A stretch of 64,000 nt of DNA from Amphritea atlantica (GCF_018860855.1 NZ_JAHKQE010000030.1:248001-312000), one strand, 5' to 3'; counted from the stretch's first letter, positions 20,600-29,634 are shown. Translations and numbers: made by a program. Notes: generated from the letters alone by a model not told the origin.

Positions 20600-20697
20600 T
20601 TTTTAGCTCTAAAAATTAAAGGTGTTTGAATATATATCATTAGCATAGAATAGTCTGATCATAACAATAGTCAGCCTTAGGGTGGAGTGGAGAGCGT

Positions 20698-21561
20698 ATG
20701 AAAGTTGCATTTATCGGTCTGGGAGTGATGGGCTATCCAATGGCGGGTCATCTGGCAAAAGCTGGACATGAGGTCACTGTTTATAACCGCACGGCAAGCA
20801 AAGCCGATCAATGGTGTCAGGAGTACAAAGGTAAAAGCGCTGTCACACCTGCCGAGGCAGCCCGTGATGCTGAGATTGTCTTTACCTGTGTAGGGAATGA
20901 TAACGACTTGCGGTCAGTGGTTACAGGTTCTCAGGGCGTGTTTAGTAGCATGGCGCAGGGTGCGATTTTGGTTGACCACACCACCGCTTCGGCTGAAATA
21001 GCCCGAGAGCTGGCGATTGTTGCCGCAGAGCAAGGGCTAGAGTTTCTTGATGCGCCCGTTTCTGGCGGTCAAGCAGGTGCTGAAAATGGCGTGCTGAGTA
21101 TTATGATCGGTGGTGAGCCTACCGTTTTTGATAAGGTGATGCCGGTAATCGATTGCTATGCAAAATCAGCTAAATTATTAGGTCAGGCCGGTTGTGGTCA
21201 GTTGGCTAAAATGGTCAACCAGATCTGTATTGCAGGGCTAGTGCAAGGGCTTGCTGAAGGGGTTCATTTTGCGAAGCAGGCGGGGCTTGATGCATCAGCC
21301 GTGTTTGATGTGATTCAGCATGGTGCTGCAGGTTCTTGGCAGATGACCAATCGCCATCAAACGATGATCGATGATCAGTTTGATTTCGGTTTTGCTGTCG
21401 ACTGGATGCGTAAAGATCTCAAGATCACGCTAGATGAAGCGCGTAGCAATGGTGCTCAGTTGCCAGTCACCGCGCTGGTTGATCAGTTTTATGCGGAAGT
21501 ACAAAAGCTCGGTGGTAATCGTTGGGATACCTCTAGTCTGGTTAAACGTCTTGAAAAGTAA
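20698..21561 (+). CDS. NAD(P)-dependent 3-hydroxyisobutyrate dehydrogenase-family oxidoreductase
   Basis: A 287-residue GarR/GlxR/MmsB-type reductase, paralogous to the gene at 13466. It has the Rossmann motif FIGLGVMGYPMAGHLAKAG, DAPVSGGQAGAENG, and the catalytic lysine in GQLAKMVNQ. The substrate (tartronate semialdehyde, succinic semialdehyde or 3-hydroxyisobutyrate) cannot be fixed from the sequence. A hairpin without a T-run (21596-21615) follows. Confidence 0.88.
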   Translation: MKVAFIGLGVMGYPMAGHLAKAGHEVTVYNRTASKADQWCQEYKGKSAVTPAEAARDAEIVFTCVGNDNDLRSVVTGSQGVFSSMAQGAILVDHTTASAEIARELAIVAAEQGLEFLDAPVSGGQAGAENGVLSIMIGGEPTVFDKVMPVIDCYAKSAKLLGQAGCGQLAKMVNQICIAGLVQGLAEGVHFAKQAGLDASAVFDVIQHGAAGSWQMTNRHQTMIDDQFDFGFAVDWMRKDLKITLDEARSNGAQLPVTALVDQFYAEVQKLGGNRWDTSSLVKRLEK

Positions 21562-21662
21562 GTAAAGCTTATTCATCGTTTAGGGCTAGGCTTTGAGCAG
21601 GACGGATGTCCTGCTTAGTAAACGGGTAAAAAGCACATACGGATGAATAGAGCTTTAGACTA

Positions 21663-21690
21663 TTGTGCCTGAGAGAGGATGCTCTATAAT
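21663..21690 (+). promoter_or_regulatory. Sigma-70 promoter of the 47-residue peptide gene
   Basis: TTGTGC (21663-21668), a 16-base spacer, and a perfect TATAAT (21685-21690), leaving a leader of about 70 bases before the ATG. A small hairpin CCGTC/GACGG lies in the leader. Confidence 0.65.
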
Positions 21691-21769
21691 CGCGCCTAAT
21701 AACTAAAAAATATATAACCACATAAATTATCCGTCTTTAGTCATGACGGTAACACATGAGGACAGTTCT

Positions 21770-21913
21770 ATGGCCGATAAATACAGCATGATCTCTTTCG
21801 TACCAAGTATGGTAATCGTTTCAGCAATGGTTGTAGGTTCTTTCGTTGCGATTTACTACCTACGCAAGTGCATGGCAAAAGATGCAGCGAAAGCGACCGA
21901 GCGCGTTAAGTAA
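21770..21913 (+). CDS. Small single-pass membrane peptide, 47 residues
   Basis: Short gene with its own promoter, a GAGGA ribosome site before the ATG, and a strong terminator directly after it. The peptide starts MADKYSMISFVPSM, has one hydrophobic helix at about residues 8-31 (VVGSFVAIYYLR) and a positively charged tail (KCMAKDAAKATERVK). No family is recognised. Residue pattern (inside-positive tail) suggests an inner-membrane peptide with a cytosolic C-terminus. The compact transcription unit argues strongly that it is real and well expressed. Confidence 0.8.
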   Translation: MADKYSMISFVPSMVIVSAMVVGSFVAIYYLRKCMAKDAAKATERVK

Positions 21914-21930
21914 TTAAACGTGTTTTTTAA

Positions 21931-21957
21931 AAGCAGCCACAATGGCTGCTTTTTTTA
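21931..21957 (+). terminator. Rho-independent terminator after the small peptide gene
   Basis: AGCAGCCA pairs with TGGCTGCT around a CAA loop, then seven T residues. This is one of the strongest terminators in the window. Confidence 0.95.
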
Positions 21958-21997
21958 TGCTTGAAATTTGCCCGTCATATTTGTTAATGAGCGGCTA

Positions 21998-22948
21998 TTA
22001 GCGCTTAAGATTCCAGCTATCCGGCACTATAAAGCCTCTATCCATTTCACGCCAAAGCCCCTCGTTAGAATCAAACTGTAGCCGAGCGATCAGTTTCGGG
22101 GTAGTGATATCATCGGTTCTCTCAATGAGTTCAGAGCAGGAGAGTGTTTCCTGAAAGCCGCACAGCGCTAATGCTAGCCAGCGAGGCTTCATCAGCATGA
22201 CATACTGATATTCCGACCCCAGCGACTCAACGTCAGCGCCTCGAACCCACCACCCTTTTAAATGATCAGCACTAATAGGGGCAGGGGGGTGATAATCCAG
22301 CCAGTGGGCAAAGGGATAAAACAGATAACCTCGTAAGAGAAGCGAATGTTTTTCTGGGAGTAATCCTAGGGAGGTGGCGCGGTCTTTCCCTGCATCGGTA
22401 TGCGATAGGCGCATCTGATGGTCGGTGAGTCGTTGCCATTTTTTGTCGAGCCGATCTGAACGATTGGGGCCAATAAAGTCCTCTAAAGCACAGTTCTCAG
22501 GGTCTTGTGAGGTGCATAGATAAAACTTTACCGCGGCTTCAAGATGAATTTTCATGCCCTCTTTAAGGGCCATTAAAAAGTCATATTCTCCTACCGTTGT
22601 TTTATCTCTTGAAACTTGTATATTGCACTTAAGATCAATGGGTTGAATAAATGATTGAATGTACATTCTAATCAAATCTTCAAAGTAGTAGCCGAGTCGA
22701 AACTTGGCTTGTTGGCGTAATGCGTTAATCAGTGGTTGAGGATTTTCATCGAGTTTTTGCAGGCGTTCATGAATAGCTGATTGATTAAATAACCAATCCG
22801 ATGACTGGTCATCAGGCAGTGTCATTAACGAGGGACTGTAGATTAACCAGTGCAGATCTCGAATGATCTCATGTTGATAGGATAAACGTGATTGCAGGGG
22901 ATCTGATTCAGAAAGGTGATCAGGATGACAACTTAAAGATAGGTTCAT
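21998..22948 (-). CDS. DUF1853 family protein
   Basis: A 316-residue protein of the uncharacterised DUF1853 family. Recognised by RDLHWLIYSPSLM near the start, RLGYYFEDLIRMYIQ, GEYDFLMALKEG, HLEAAVKFYL, SDRLDKKWQRLTDHQM and KGWWVRGADVES. The acidic/lysine pattern GEYDF...HLEAAVKFY resembles the core of PD-(D/E)XK nuclease folds, but this is inference only. Its 3' end faces the small peptide gene; it is transcribed away from the 23032 gene. Confidence 0.85.
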   Translation of the reverse strand: MNLSLSCHPDHLSESDPLQSRLSYQHEIIRDLHWLIYSPSLMTLPDDQSSDWLFNQSAIHERLQKLDENPQPLINALRQQAKFRLGYYFEDLIRMYIQSFIQPIDLKCNIQVSRDKTTVGEYDFLMALKEGMKIHLEAAVKFYLCTSQDPENCALEDFIGPNRSDRLDKKWQRLTDHQMRLSHTDAGKDRATSLGLLPEKHSLLLRGYLFYPFAHWLDYHPPAPISADHLKGWWVRGADVESLGSEYQYVMLMKPRWLALALCGFQETLSCSELIERTDDITTPKLIARLQFDSNEGLWREMDRGFIVPDSWNLKR

Positions 22949-23031
22949 AGCTCAAATATTCACATTAAAGTGAAAAGCTCATAAAGTAATAAGATATCAT
23001 TAACTCTACTCCACTTTTTTCAGGATGTCTC

Positions 23032-23346
23032 ATGGCAGCAAATAAACGCGCGGTTGATTTGAATAATTTAGCAGCAGAACAAGATCGTCATCCCCTGATG
23101 AGCGACTCTGATATCAACACCATTATGCTCAATGGCGCTATGATCTCTCTTTCTAAACTTAAACGGGCGCAAAGCTTTAATGCGCGGCTCTATTATTATG
23201 CCGAGATCAGTGTTTATCTGGAAGTCAGTTTGTCTCGCGGTGCGGGCATCTCAGATGCAACCCGCCAGCAACTCGAAGAGATCCATCGAGAAGCGACCCA
23301 TTATCATATGGATGCTAATAAGTTATTGAATCTTCTTGAGGAGTAG
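23032..23346 (+). CDS. Hypothetical helical protein, 104 residues
   Basis: Not recognised. The 104-residue product is mostly helical, hydrophilic and without signal peptide or membrane segment. An AGGATG ribosome site precedes the ATG. It is 25 bases upstream of uvrC on the same strand and probably shares its transcript, but nothing in it suggests a role in repair. Confidence 0.75.
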   Translation: MAANKRAVDLNNLAAEQDRHPLMSDSDINTIMLNGAMISLSKLKRAQSFNARLYYYAEISVYLEVSLSRGAGISDATRQQLEEIHREATHYHMDANKLLNLLEE

Positions 23347-23371
23347 AAGGGCGGACAGTTAGAATAGCCGC

Positions 23372-25258
23372 ATGAATGATACCCCTGATAATGACTCGCT
23401 GGCGGAGCTAAATAAGCAGCCGGAACAGCGCGATGATGACTCTTTTGATAGCAAGGGGTTTCTCTCCCGTTTGACGCGACGGCCAGGCATCTATCAGATG
23501 TTTAATCGTGCGGGTGAGATTCTCTATGTCGGCAAAGCCAAGAACCTTAAAAATCGTGTCAGTAGCTATTTTCGGCCAACTGGCCTGAATACCAAAACGC
23601 AGGCGTTAGTTAGCCGTATTGCGGATATTCAGGTTACGGTGACCAATAGTGAAACCGAGGCTTTACTGCTCGAACAAAATCTAATCAAGACGAATCGTCC
23701 GCCCTATAATATTCTATTGCGGGACGATAAGTCCTATCCATATATCTTCGTTTCTACTGGCCAAGAATACCCTGCGGTGCGCTTTCATCGCGGTGCCAAA
23801 CGGCAAAAAGGCCGCTATTTTGGGCCTTTCCCCAGTAGCGGTGCGGTTCGTGATAGCTTGGCAATTATGCAAAGGGTGTTTCGTATTCGTCAGTGCGAAG
23901 AGAGTTTCTTTAAAAATCGTTCGCGCCCCTGTCTGCAATATCAAATCAAGCGTTGCAGTGCACCCTGTGTTGGCATTCCTACACCGGAGGCATATCAGAC
24001 CGATATTCGTCATGCAATGATGTTTCTGGAAGGCAAAAATAGCCACATTATGGATGAATTAGCTTCTCAAATGGAGACAGCATCCAGTGCACTCAAGTTT
24101 GAAGAGGCGGCGATCTACCGAGATCAGATATCCAGCCTGCAGCAAGTACAAGAGCAGCAGCATGTGAGCGGTCAAACCGGCGATGCAGATGTGATTGGGT
24201 GTGCTCAGCAGTCCGGTTCGGTCTGTATGCATATGTTGTTTGTGCGAGGCGGGCGAATTATTGGCAGTAAGGTGTATCACCCTCGTTTTGGTATTGAAGA
24301 GACCACTACAGAGCTGCTGTCCGCTTTTATCGCGCAATGGTATCTAGCCGGAGGGCGAGAGATTCCACCGGTATTAGTGACCTTAGAGGAACCCGCGGAT
24401 CGGGAAGTATTAGAAGATGCGTTAGGTGAGCGCAGTGGACGTAAAGTCACTTTGGTGCATCGCGTGCGCTCTGATAAGGCCGCTTGGCAAAAATTGGCGC
24501 AAACCAATGCCGAGCAAAATTTGCAGAGTCACTTGGCCAGTAAACAGAGTATCTACAATCGCTATCTGGCGTTACAGGAAGCGCTGCAGTTGGATTCGAT
24601 TCCGCAGCGCATGGAATGTTTTGATATTAGCCATAGTTCGGGTGAAGCAACGGTGGCTTCCTGCGTCGTATTTGATCGCAACGGCCCACTGAAATCGGAT
24701 TATCGCCATTTTAATATCGAGGGTATCACCGGCGGTGATGATTACGCTGCTATGCATCAAGCATTAACCCGACGCTATACCCGGCTGAAAAAAGGCGAAG
24801 GCAAACTGCCTGACATTCTCTGGATTGATGGTGGTAAAGGGCAGGTGACTCAGGCAGTGGAGGTGCTAGCCGAGCTGCAGATCGAAGAAGTATTGATTGT
24901 CGGAGTAGCCAAAGGTAGTGATCGTAAGGCGGGGCTGGAAACCTTGATTATGGGAGAGACGGGAGTCGAGATCGCTTTGCGGGCTGACTCACCGGCCCTG
25001 CATCTGATACAGTATATTCGAGATGAGTCACACCGCTTTGCGATTACCGGACACCGAGCACGTCGTGGTAAAGCCCGCCGTAAATCATCCCTTGAGGGAA
25101 TTCCCGGCGTTGGCCCCAAACGGCGGCGTGAGTTGTTAAAGCATTTTGGCAGTGTTCAGTCTATTGAGACGGCAAGTATTGAAGAAATTGGAAAAGTCTC
25201 TACTATAAGCCGCAAAATTGCAGAAGATATATATGCTTCGCTACATCACGACCCCTAA
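23372..25258 (+). CDS. uvrC: Excinuclease ABC subunit C
   Basis: Makes both incisions in nucleotide excision repair. The 628-residue protein has the GIY-YIG nuclease (GIY 39-41, YVG 52-54), a cysteine cluster region (QCEESFF...RPCLQYQIKRCSAPC), a UVR domain (KFEEAAIYRDQI), the RNase H-like C nuclease (ECFDISHSSG, IDGGKGQ), and a C-terminal helix-hairpin-helix (IPGVGPKRRRELLKHFGS). About 20 extra acidic N-terminal residues precede the family start. pgsA follows, as in E. coli. Confidence 0.97.
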   Translation: MNDTPDNDSLAELNKQPEQRDDDSFDSKGFLSRLTRRPGIYQMFNRAGEILYVGKAKNLKNRVSSYFRPTGLNTKTQALVSRIADIQVTVTNSETEALLLEQNLIKTNRPPYNILLRDDKSYPYIFVSTGQEYPAVRFHRGAKRQKGRYFGPFPSSGAVRDSLAIMQRVFRIRQCEESFFKNRSRPCLQYQIKRCSAPCVGIPTPEAYQTDIRHAMMFLEGKNSHIMDELASQMETASSALKFEEAAIYRDQISSLQQVQEQQHVSGQTGDADVIGCAQQSGSVCMHMLFVRGGRIIGSKVYHPRFGIEETTTELLSAFIAQWYLAGGREIPPVLVTLEEPADREVLEDALGERSGRKVTLVHRVRSDKAAWQKLAQTNAEQNLQSHLASKQSIYNRYLALQEALQLDSIPQRMECFDISHSSGEATVASCVVFDRNGPLKSDYRHFNIEGITGGDDYAAMHQALTRRYTRLKKGEGKLPDILWIDGGKGQVTQAVEVLAELQIEEVLIVGVAKGSDRKAGLETLIMGETGVEIALRADSPALHLIQYIRDESHRFAITGHRARRGKARRKSSLEGIPGVGPKRRRELLKHFGSVQSIETASIEEIGKVSTISRKIAEDIYASLHHDP

Positions 25259-25308
25259 TGGTCGCACTATTTACACACAGCCACGTTGAACAGGAAAGTT
25301 GAACATCG

Positions 25309-25857
25309 ATGAAAATACCCAATATCCTGACACTGTTGCGCATTGTTCTGATCCCAGTATTTGTTTTAATTTATTACCTGCCTTATGCCTGGGGACCGAT
25401 GGCAGCGGCCTTTGTGTTTGCGTTTGCGGCGGTAACCGATTGGTTTGATGGTTATTTGGCGCGAAAACTAGACCAGGCATCACCCTTCGGCGCTTTTCTT
25501 GATCCCGTTGCCGATAAACTGATGGTGGCTACTGCGCTGGTATTATTGGTGGATACTTATTCGGTTTTTTGGATTACTGCACCGGCCATTGTGATTATTA
25601 GTCGGGAGATTGTGATTTCTGCATTGCGTGAATGGATGGCAGAGTTAGGTAAGCGAGCGAACATAGCGGTCTCTTATATCGGCAAGTTAAAAACGGCACT
25701 GCAAATGCTGTCAATCATGATTATGCTGGGCTTTGCGCCTTATACGATGTTGTCATGGATCGGTATCGGTGCGCTTTATCTGGCCTCGGTGCTAACCCTG
25801 TGGTCTATGTATATCTATCTAAAGGCGGCATGGCCGGATCTGACAGAAGATATCTGA
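25309..25857 (+). CDS. pgsA: CDP-diacylglycerol--glycerol-3-phosphate 3-phosphatidyltransferase
   Basis: Membrane enzyme that makes phosphatidylglycerol phosphate. The 182-residue protein carries the CDP-alcohol phosphotransferase motif DGYLARKLDQASPFGAFLD, continuing PVADK, and several hydrophobic helices. It follows uvrC by 50 bases and is followed by tRNA-Gly and tRNA-Cys, the same order as uvrC-pgsA-glyW-cysT in E. coli. Confidence 0.96.
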   Translation: MKIPNILTLLRIVLIPVFVLIYYLPYAWGPMAAAFVFAFAAVTDWFDGYLARKLDQASPFGAFLDPVADKLMVATALVLLVDTYSVFWITAPAIVIISREIVISALREWMAELGKRANIAVSYIGKLKTALQMLSIMIMLGFAPYTMLSWIGIGALYLASVLTLWSMYIYLKAAWPDLTEDI

Positions 25858-25918
25858 TCAATCGTTATACAGATCTAACTTGTTAATCTGATTGCACTTT
25901 TTTACTACTGAAAAGTTG

Positions 25919-25946
25919 TTGACATAAAAGGAGAGCTGTCTATAAT
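25919..25946 (+). promoter_or_regulatory. Strong sigma-70 promoter of the tRNA operon
   Basis: Perfect TTGACA (25919-25924) and perfect TATAAT (25941-25946) with a 16-base spacer, 24 bases before tRNA-Gly. Confidence 0.9.
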
Positions 25947-25969
25947 ACGCACCACTTCTTAGGAAGCAC

Positions 25970-26045
25970 GCGGAATTAGCTCAGTTGGTAGAGCGGAACC
26001 TTGCCAAGGTTCAGGTCGTCGGTTCGAGCCCGATATTCCGCTCCA
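25970..26045 (+). tRNA. glyW: tRNA-Gly (GCC), first copy
   Basis: Cloverleaf with acceptor GCGGAAT/ATTCCGC, anticodon loop CTTGCCAAG (anticodon GCC), TTCGAGCC in the T arm and an encoded CCA. It is base-for-base identical to the copy at 32679. Lies behind a consensus promoter and 41 bases before tRNA-Cys; a GTAA-loop hairpin (26048-26061) sits between the two. Confidence 0.97.
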
Positions 26046-26086
26046 TTTTGCGGTAACGCAAGATTGGATGGTAAGTAATTACCTTA

Positions 26087-26160
26087 GGCGCGGTGGCAGA
26101 GTGGTCATGCAGCGGACTGCAACTCCGTGAACGCCGGTTCGATTCCGACCCGCGCCTCCA
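26087..26160 (+). tRNA. cysT: tRNA-Cys (GCA)
   Basis: Acceptor GGCGCGG/CCGCGCC, anticodon GCA in ACTGCAACT, encoded CCA. In E. coli the next gene is tRNA-Leu (leuZ); here a terminator and about 6.4 kb of other genes intervene. Confidence 0.96.
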
Positions 26161-26179
26161 TTTAAATACTTACTAAAAC

Positions 26180-26201
26180 AGTCACTTAGGTGGCTTTTTT
26201 T
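26180..26201 (+). terminator. Terminator after tRNA-Cys
   Basis: AGTCAC pairs with GTGGCT (one G-U, two short wobbles at most) around a TTAG loop, followed by seven T residues. It ends the shortened tRNA operon. Confidence 0.75.
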
Positions 26202-26883
26202 ATGCCTAAAATTTACCTTCAGAATAACTCCGCAGATGACTTTCGAACACAAACGAAAGGGTGCTCAGCCACGTGGTAATCGTTCGGAGTTTTTGCCCCA
26301 GGTATCACTTGCTGCTTGATCTGTTATTTTGCAGCACTGGATTTTCGATATTCAGCCGGTCAGTCATAACATTGCGCCTGTTTTATTTGCTCATCACGTC
26401 TTAATCGTTTTTTGTACTCAATTTTTTAGTGCTGCGTTGTATTGATTTATTGGTGGTTCGTCTTAACGTCTAAAGATGGCAAATGCCTTTAAATTGAACA
26501 AAAAATAGACAGCTAAAGTTCTGTGTTAGACCTCCGCTTATCTAGTCCCTCAATATATCGAATGTGAATCAATCTTCGAGGCAAAGTTAGTAGGTAAAGC
26601 CCCCATAATTTTGATAACATTCTTCACATGAATAAAATTAATGTAGAACTGAGAGTGTAGAGCTGTTTTCCTGTGTCTCGGTTTTAACTCATTGTATTAC
26701 CTAATGCTTGGCTTTAGTTGGGCTGCGTTATAAATGCACCCAGAATGCTTTTACTGCCAGTAGCCGTGATAGATGAATCGATTTCTAGTTATCGCTGTGC
26801 CATAGCGGTGCTTGTGTAACGTTTTGGGCGACAGAGTGTGATCAAGAATCGGATTGCATCATTCGTCATTAGGATAATACAAC
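26202..26883. other. Noncoding region upstream of the AAA+/M41 cassette
   Basis: About 680 bases with no convincing gene on either strand; frames are short and A+T-rich. No terminal repeats, transposase remnant or copy of a tRNA 3' end was found. It must contain the cassette promoter, but I cannot place a clear -35/-10 pair. Confidence 0.5.
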
Positions 26884-29634
26884 ATGCGAAAGATCTTATT
26901 AGGCGCAAAAGTCTTTGCCCTTCAAGAAAGCGCTTCATGGATTAATATTTCCCATATCCAGCAGTCATTGACGGCGTTAAAAGCAGCGGATAGTGCCGCT
27001 TTCACCAAGGTGTGCGAGCTCGTTGATGTTTCAACGTCTCACGAAAAATCTGAACTGTTTTCATCTGAACTGCTCGAGCAAATAGCATCTAAAGAGCGGG
27101 TTTCTTATGCGCCAGAGGTTCAAGCACTGATTGCTGAACTAAAAACGCTAGGGATCTCTTTCGAATCTAATGTATCGGAGCTGTATTTCAATATTCGCAA
27201 GGGACTCTATAAATCCGTTGTCGCCAGCTTGGCTGAGATGAATGAGCTGCTGACTAGTCAGATATTTGATCAGGACGAAGCGGTAGAAGCGGTGAGTGAC
27301 GCCGTGATGAAAATGTCATGGGCCGAGAAAGCGAATCGTCCTAGGGCTATTTTTTCATTCTTAGGTCCGCCTGCAACCGGTAAGACCTACATGGCGGAAA
27401 TTCTGGGGTTGGGACTTCAGGGCTATAAAGTTAAGTCGTTTGATATGACCCAGCTGAACTCTGAAAAAGAGGGATTTGCCCTTGTCGGCCTGCGCAAAGG
27501 GTTTGAAAGTGCAGGGGAAGGTCAGCTGACTCAGTTTGTAAAAGACAATCCAAAGTCGATCATTATCTTTGATGAAGTAGAGAAGTCCCATACTCGGGTG
27601 CAAACATCACTCTTAAGAATGCTGTCAGCCGGATACCTAAAGGATGAATATAGCGGTGAAGAGGTGGATTTCAGGGAGACCATCATTATTTTCACCTCTA
27701 ATTTGGGTAGCAGCCTCTACAGTAATCGCACCTTTACCAGCCAAACAGAAAACAATCCTCATCAAGCGCGAGAGACGCTACTTCAGGTGATTCGTAAAGA
27801 AACAAAAGTTGAGAATGGTAATACGGTTGCCGCGATTCCCCCTGAGCTGCTATCTCGGTTAGCCCAGGGCAGTGTTGTGCTGTTTAAGAAGCTATCGCTC
27901 ACGGGTTTATCTAAGATTGCAACGCAGCTGCTGATTGATGATAGTCAGTCTTTTGAAAGCAAGCTCGGATTGGCGGTGCAATTTCAATCGTTAGAAACGT
28001 TAGTGCCGTTATTGGTGCTGAGATTTGCGCCAAGGTTTGATACCCGTGAGATGAAATCACGCATAGGAGATCTTGCATTTGACCCTATCACTGATTATTT
28101 GCTGCAACACCCAGATGTCAATGTAGAGCGTGTCATGATCTCCTTGAGCGAAAGCGCGGAGACTTTTCTTGCTGAGTTGGATTTTATCAAGTTACCGAAC
28201 CTGTTGGTCACTAAGCATCAGCGGGTATTCTTTGATTTTGAGATCCATGAAAGCGATGGCGTGTTGTCTTTGCAATATACTAATGCTCGCATCGAAAAGT
28301 TGGCAAACGAGGATGACTTTAGCGATGCGTCAGGCATTCAGGTTGACCTACCTGATATTTCCTTTGAGCAGATCGCTGGCCATCACAAGATTAAAGCCCG
28401 CCTGAATGAGGTTATACATTTGCTTAAAGAGCGTGAGTATCTATCTCAGCAGGGGGTGCAGCCGCCTAAAGGTATGCTGCTCTATGGTGTGCCGGGTACG
28501 GGCAAAACCCTGCTGGCTAAAGCCTTTGCCCATCAAGCGGATTTACCTTTTCTCTCCTGTTCGGGTAATGACCTGCTTAATGAAGACTTTATTCGCAAGC
28601 TATTTGCTAGAGCGCGAGAATATGCTCCATCCGTTATTTTTATTGATGAAATTGATGCATTGCCGAAACGAGGAGCCGCAGGCCCCCAAGCCGATGCACT
28701 AGTGAATCGTATGCTTGTTGAGATTGATGGTTTTAGTGGTAATGATGATGACGTATTTATTATTGCTGCAACCAATCGAAAGGAGCTGATTGACTCGGCG
28801 ATATTACGCTCCGGTCGTATCGATCTACACTATGAGGTGCCACAGTTAGATAAAGACGCACGTAGCTGGTTTATTGGTAAGATGTTGGAAAAAGAGATGT
28901 TTGATTCCAATATTGATATTGATCAGGTGCTATTGCTGACCGCGGGCTTTAGTGGTGCAGACCTGCAAAAAGTATCTCGTGAAAGTGTTCTGTTTGCCTT
29001 GCGTGAGGGGATGGAGCGGGTTGATCAGCAATGTCTCTTAGAACAGATTAATACGCTTAAGTATGGTCAGCCGTTAAACTTAGAAGATAGTCGTCAACAT
29101 CTTGAAGAGACCGCTTATCACGAGGCGGCACATGCTGTGATTTCACATATTTTGCTGCCGGAGCGGCGTATTGAGCAGATTACCGTGGTTGCGCGTGCAG
29201 ATTTTCTCGGCATGGTTTCCTATGATAACGAGCAAAGCCACGACTACACCCGATCCTTTCTATTTAATATGTCTTGCGTTGCTTTGGCCGGACGAGCGGC
29301 ACAGTTGAAGCAGTTTGCTGAGCAAGGGCTGGATAGCGGCGCTGCGGGAGACCTTAAGCAAGCGATGCATTATGCCTGGCTGGCCATTGGTTGCTGGGGT
29401 ATGGATGACAGTCTGTATAACCTGAATATTGAAGCGATGAGAGGTTATACAGATCATCCCTCTTATCAAAATAAAGTTGATGAAAGAATGGCTTGCTGGA
29501 TAGATGAAGCAACGGCCAAAACCCACGAATTAGTGTCGCAACACTGGCCTAAAATTGAAGCCGTCGCTGAAGCCGTTTTAGATGAAGAAGTTTTAGATCA
29601 GATGAAATTTTGTAAATTAATGGAGAATTTTTAA
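26884..29634 (+). CDS. ClpB-like AAA+ fused to FtsH-like AAA+/M41 metalloprotease
   Basis: A 916-residue predicted ATP-dependent protease. Residues 1-140 are helical and unrecognised. Residues about 150-400 are a ClpB/ClpA D2-like AAA+: Walker A GPPATGKT (161-168), Walker B IIIFDEVEK, sensor TSNLGS. Residues about 490-730 are an FtsH-like AAA+: Walker A GVPGTGKT (535-542), Walker B VIFIDEIDA, RSGRID arginine-finger region. Residues about 740-916 are an M41 peptidase with zinc motif HEAAH (746-750) and the third-ligand Asp823 in SGAAGDLKQA. There is no transmembrane segment, so unlike FtsH it should be cytosolic. The canonical pore motifs of both rings are changed (GFES for GYVG; the FVGVGA loop is absent). 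The ATG has an AGGAT ribosome site. Its TAA overlaps the next ATG. Confidence 0.9.
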   Translation: MRKILLGAKVFALQESASWINISHIQQSLTALKAADSAAFTKVCELVDVSTSHEKSELFSSELLEQIASKERVSYAPEVQALIAELKTLGISFESNVSELYFNIRKGLYKSVVASLAEMNELLTSQIFDQDEAVEAVSDAVMKMSWAEKANRPRAIFSFLGPPATGKTYMAEILGLGLQGYKVKSFDMTQLNSEKEGFALVGLRKGFESAGEGQLTQFVKDNPKSIIIFDEVEKSHTRVQTSLLRMLSAGYLKDEYSGEEVDFRETIIIFTSNLGSSLYSNRTFTSQTENNPHQARETLLQVIRKETKVENGNTVAAIPPELLSRLAQGSVVLFKKLSLTGLSKIATQLLIDDSQSFESKLGLAVQFQSLETLVPLLVLRFAPRFDTREMKSRIGDLAFDPITDYLLQHPDVNVERVMISLSESAETFLAELDFIKLPNLLVTKHQRVFFDFEIHESDGVLSLQYTNARIEKLANEDDFSDASGIQVDLPDISFEQIAGHHKIKARLNEVIHLLKEREYLSQQGVQPPKGMLLYGVPGTGKTLLAKAFAHQADLPFLSCSGNDLLNEDFIRKLFARAREYAPSVIFIDEIDALPKRGAAGPQADALVNRMLVEIDGFSGNDDDVFIIAATNRKELIDSAILRSGRIDLHYEVPQLDKDARSWFIGKMLEKEMFDSNIDIDQVLLLTAGFSGADLQKVSRESVLFALREGMERVDQQCLLEQINTLKYGQPLNLEDSRQHLEETAYHEAAHAVISHILLPERRIEQITVVARADFLGMVSYDNEQSHDYTRSFLFNMSCVALAGRAAQLKQFAEQGLDSGAAGDLKQAMHYAWLAIGCWGMDDSLYNLNIEAMRGYTDHPSYQNKVDERMACWIDEATAKTHELVSQHWPKIEAVAEAVLDEEVLDQMKFCKLMENF

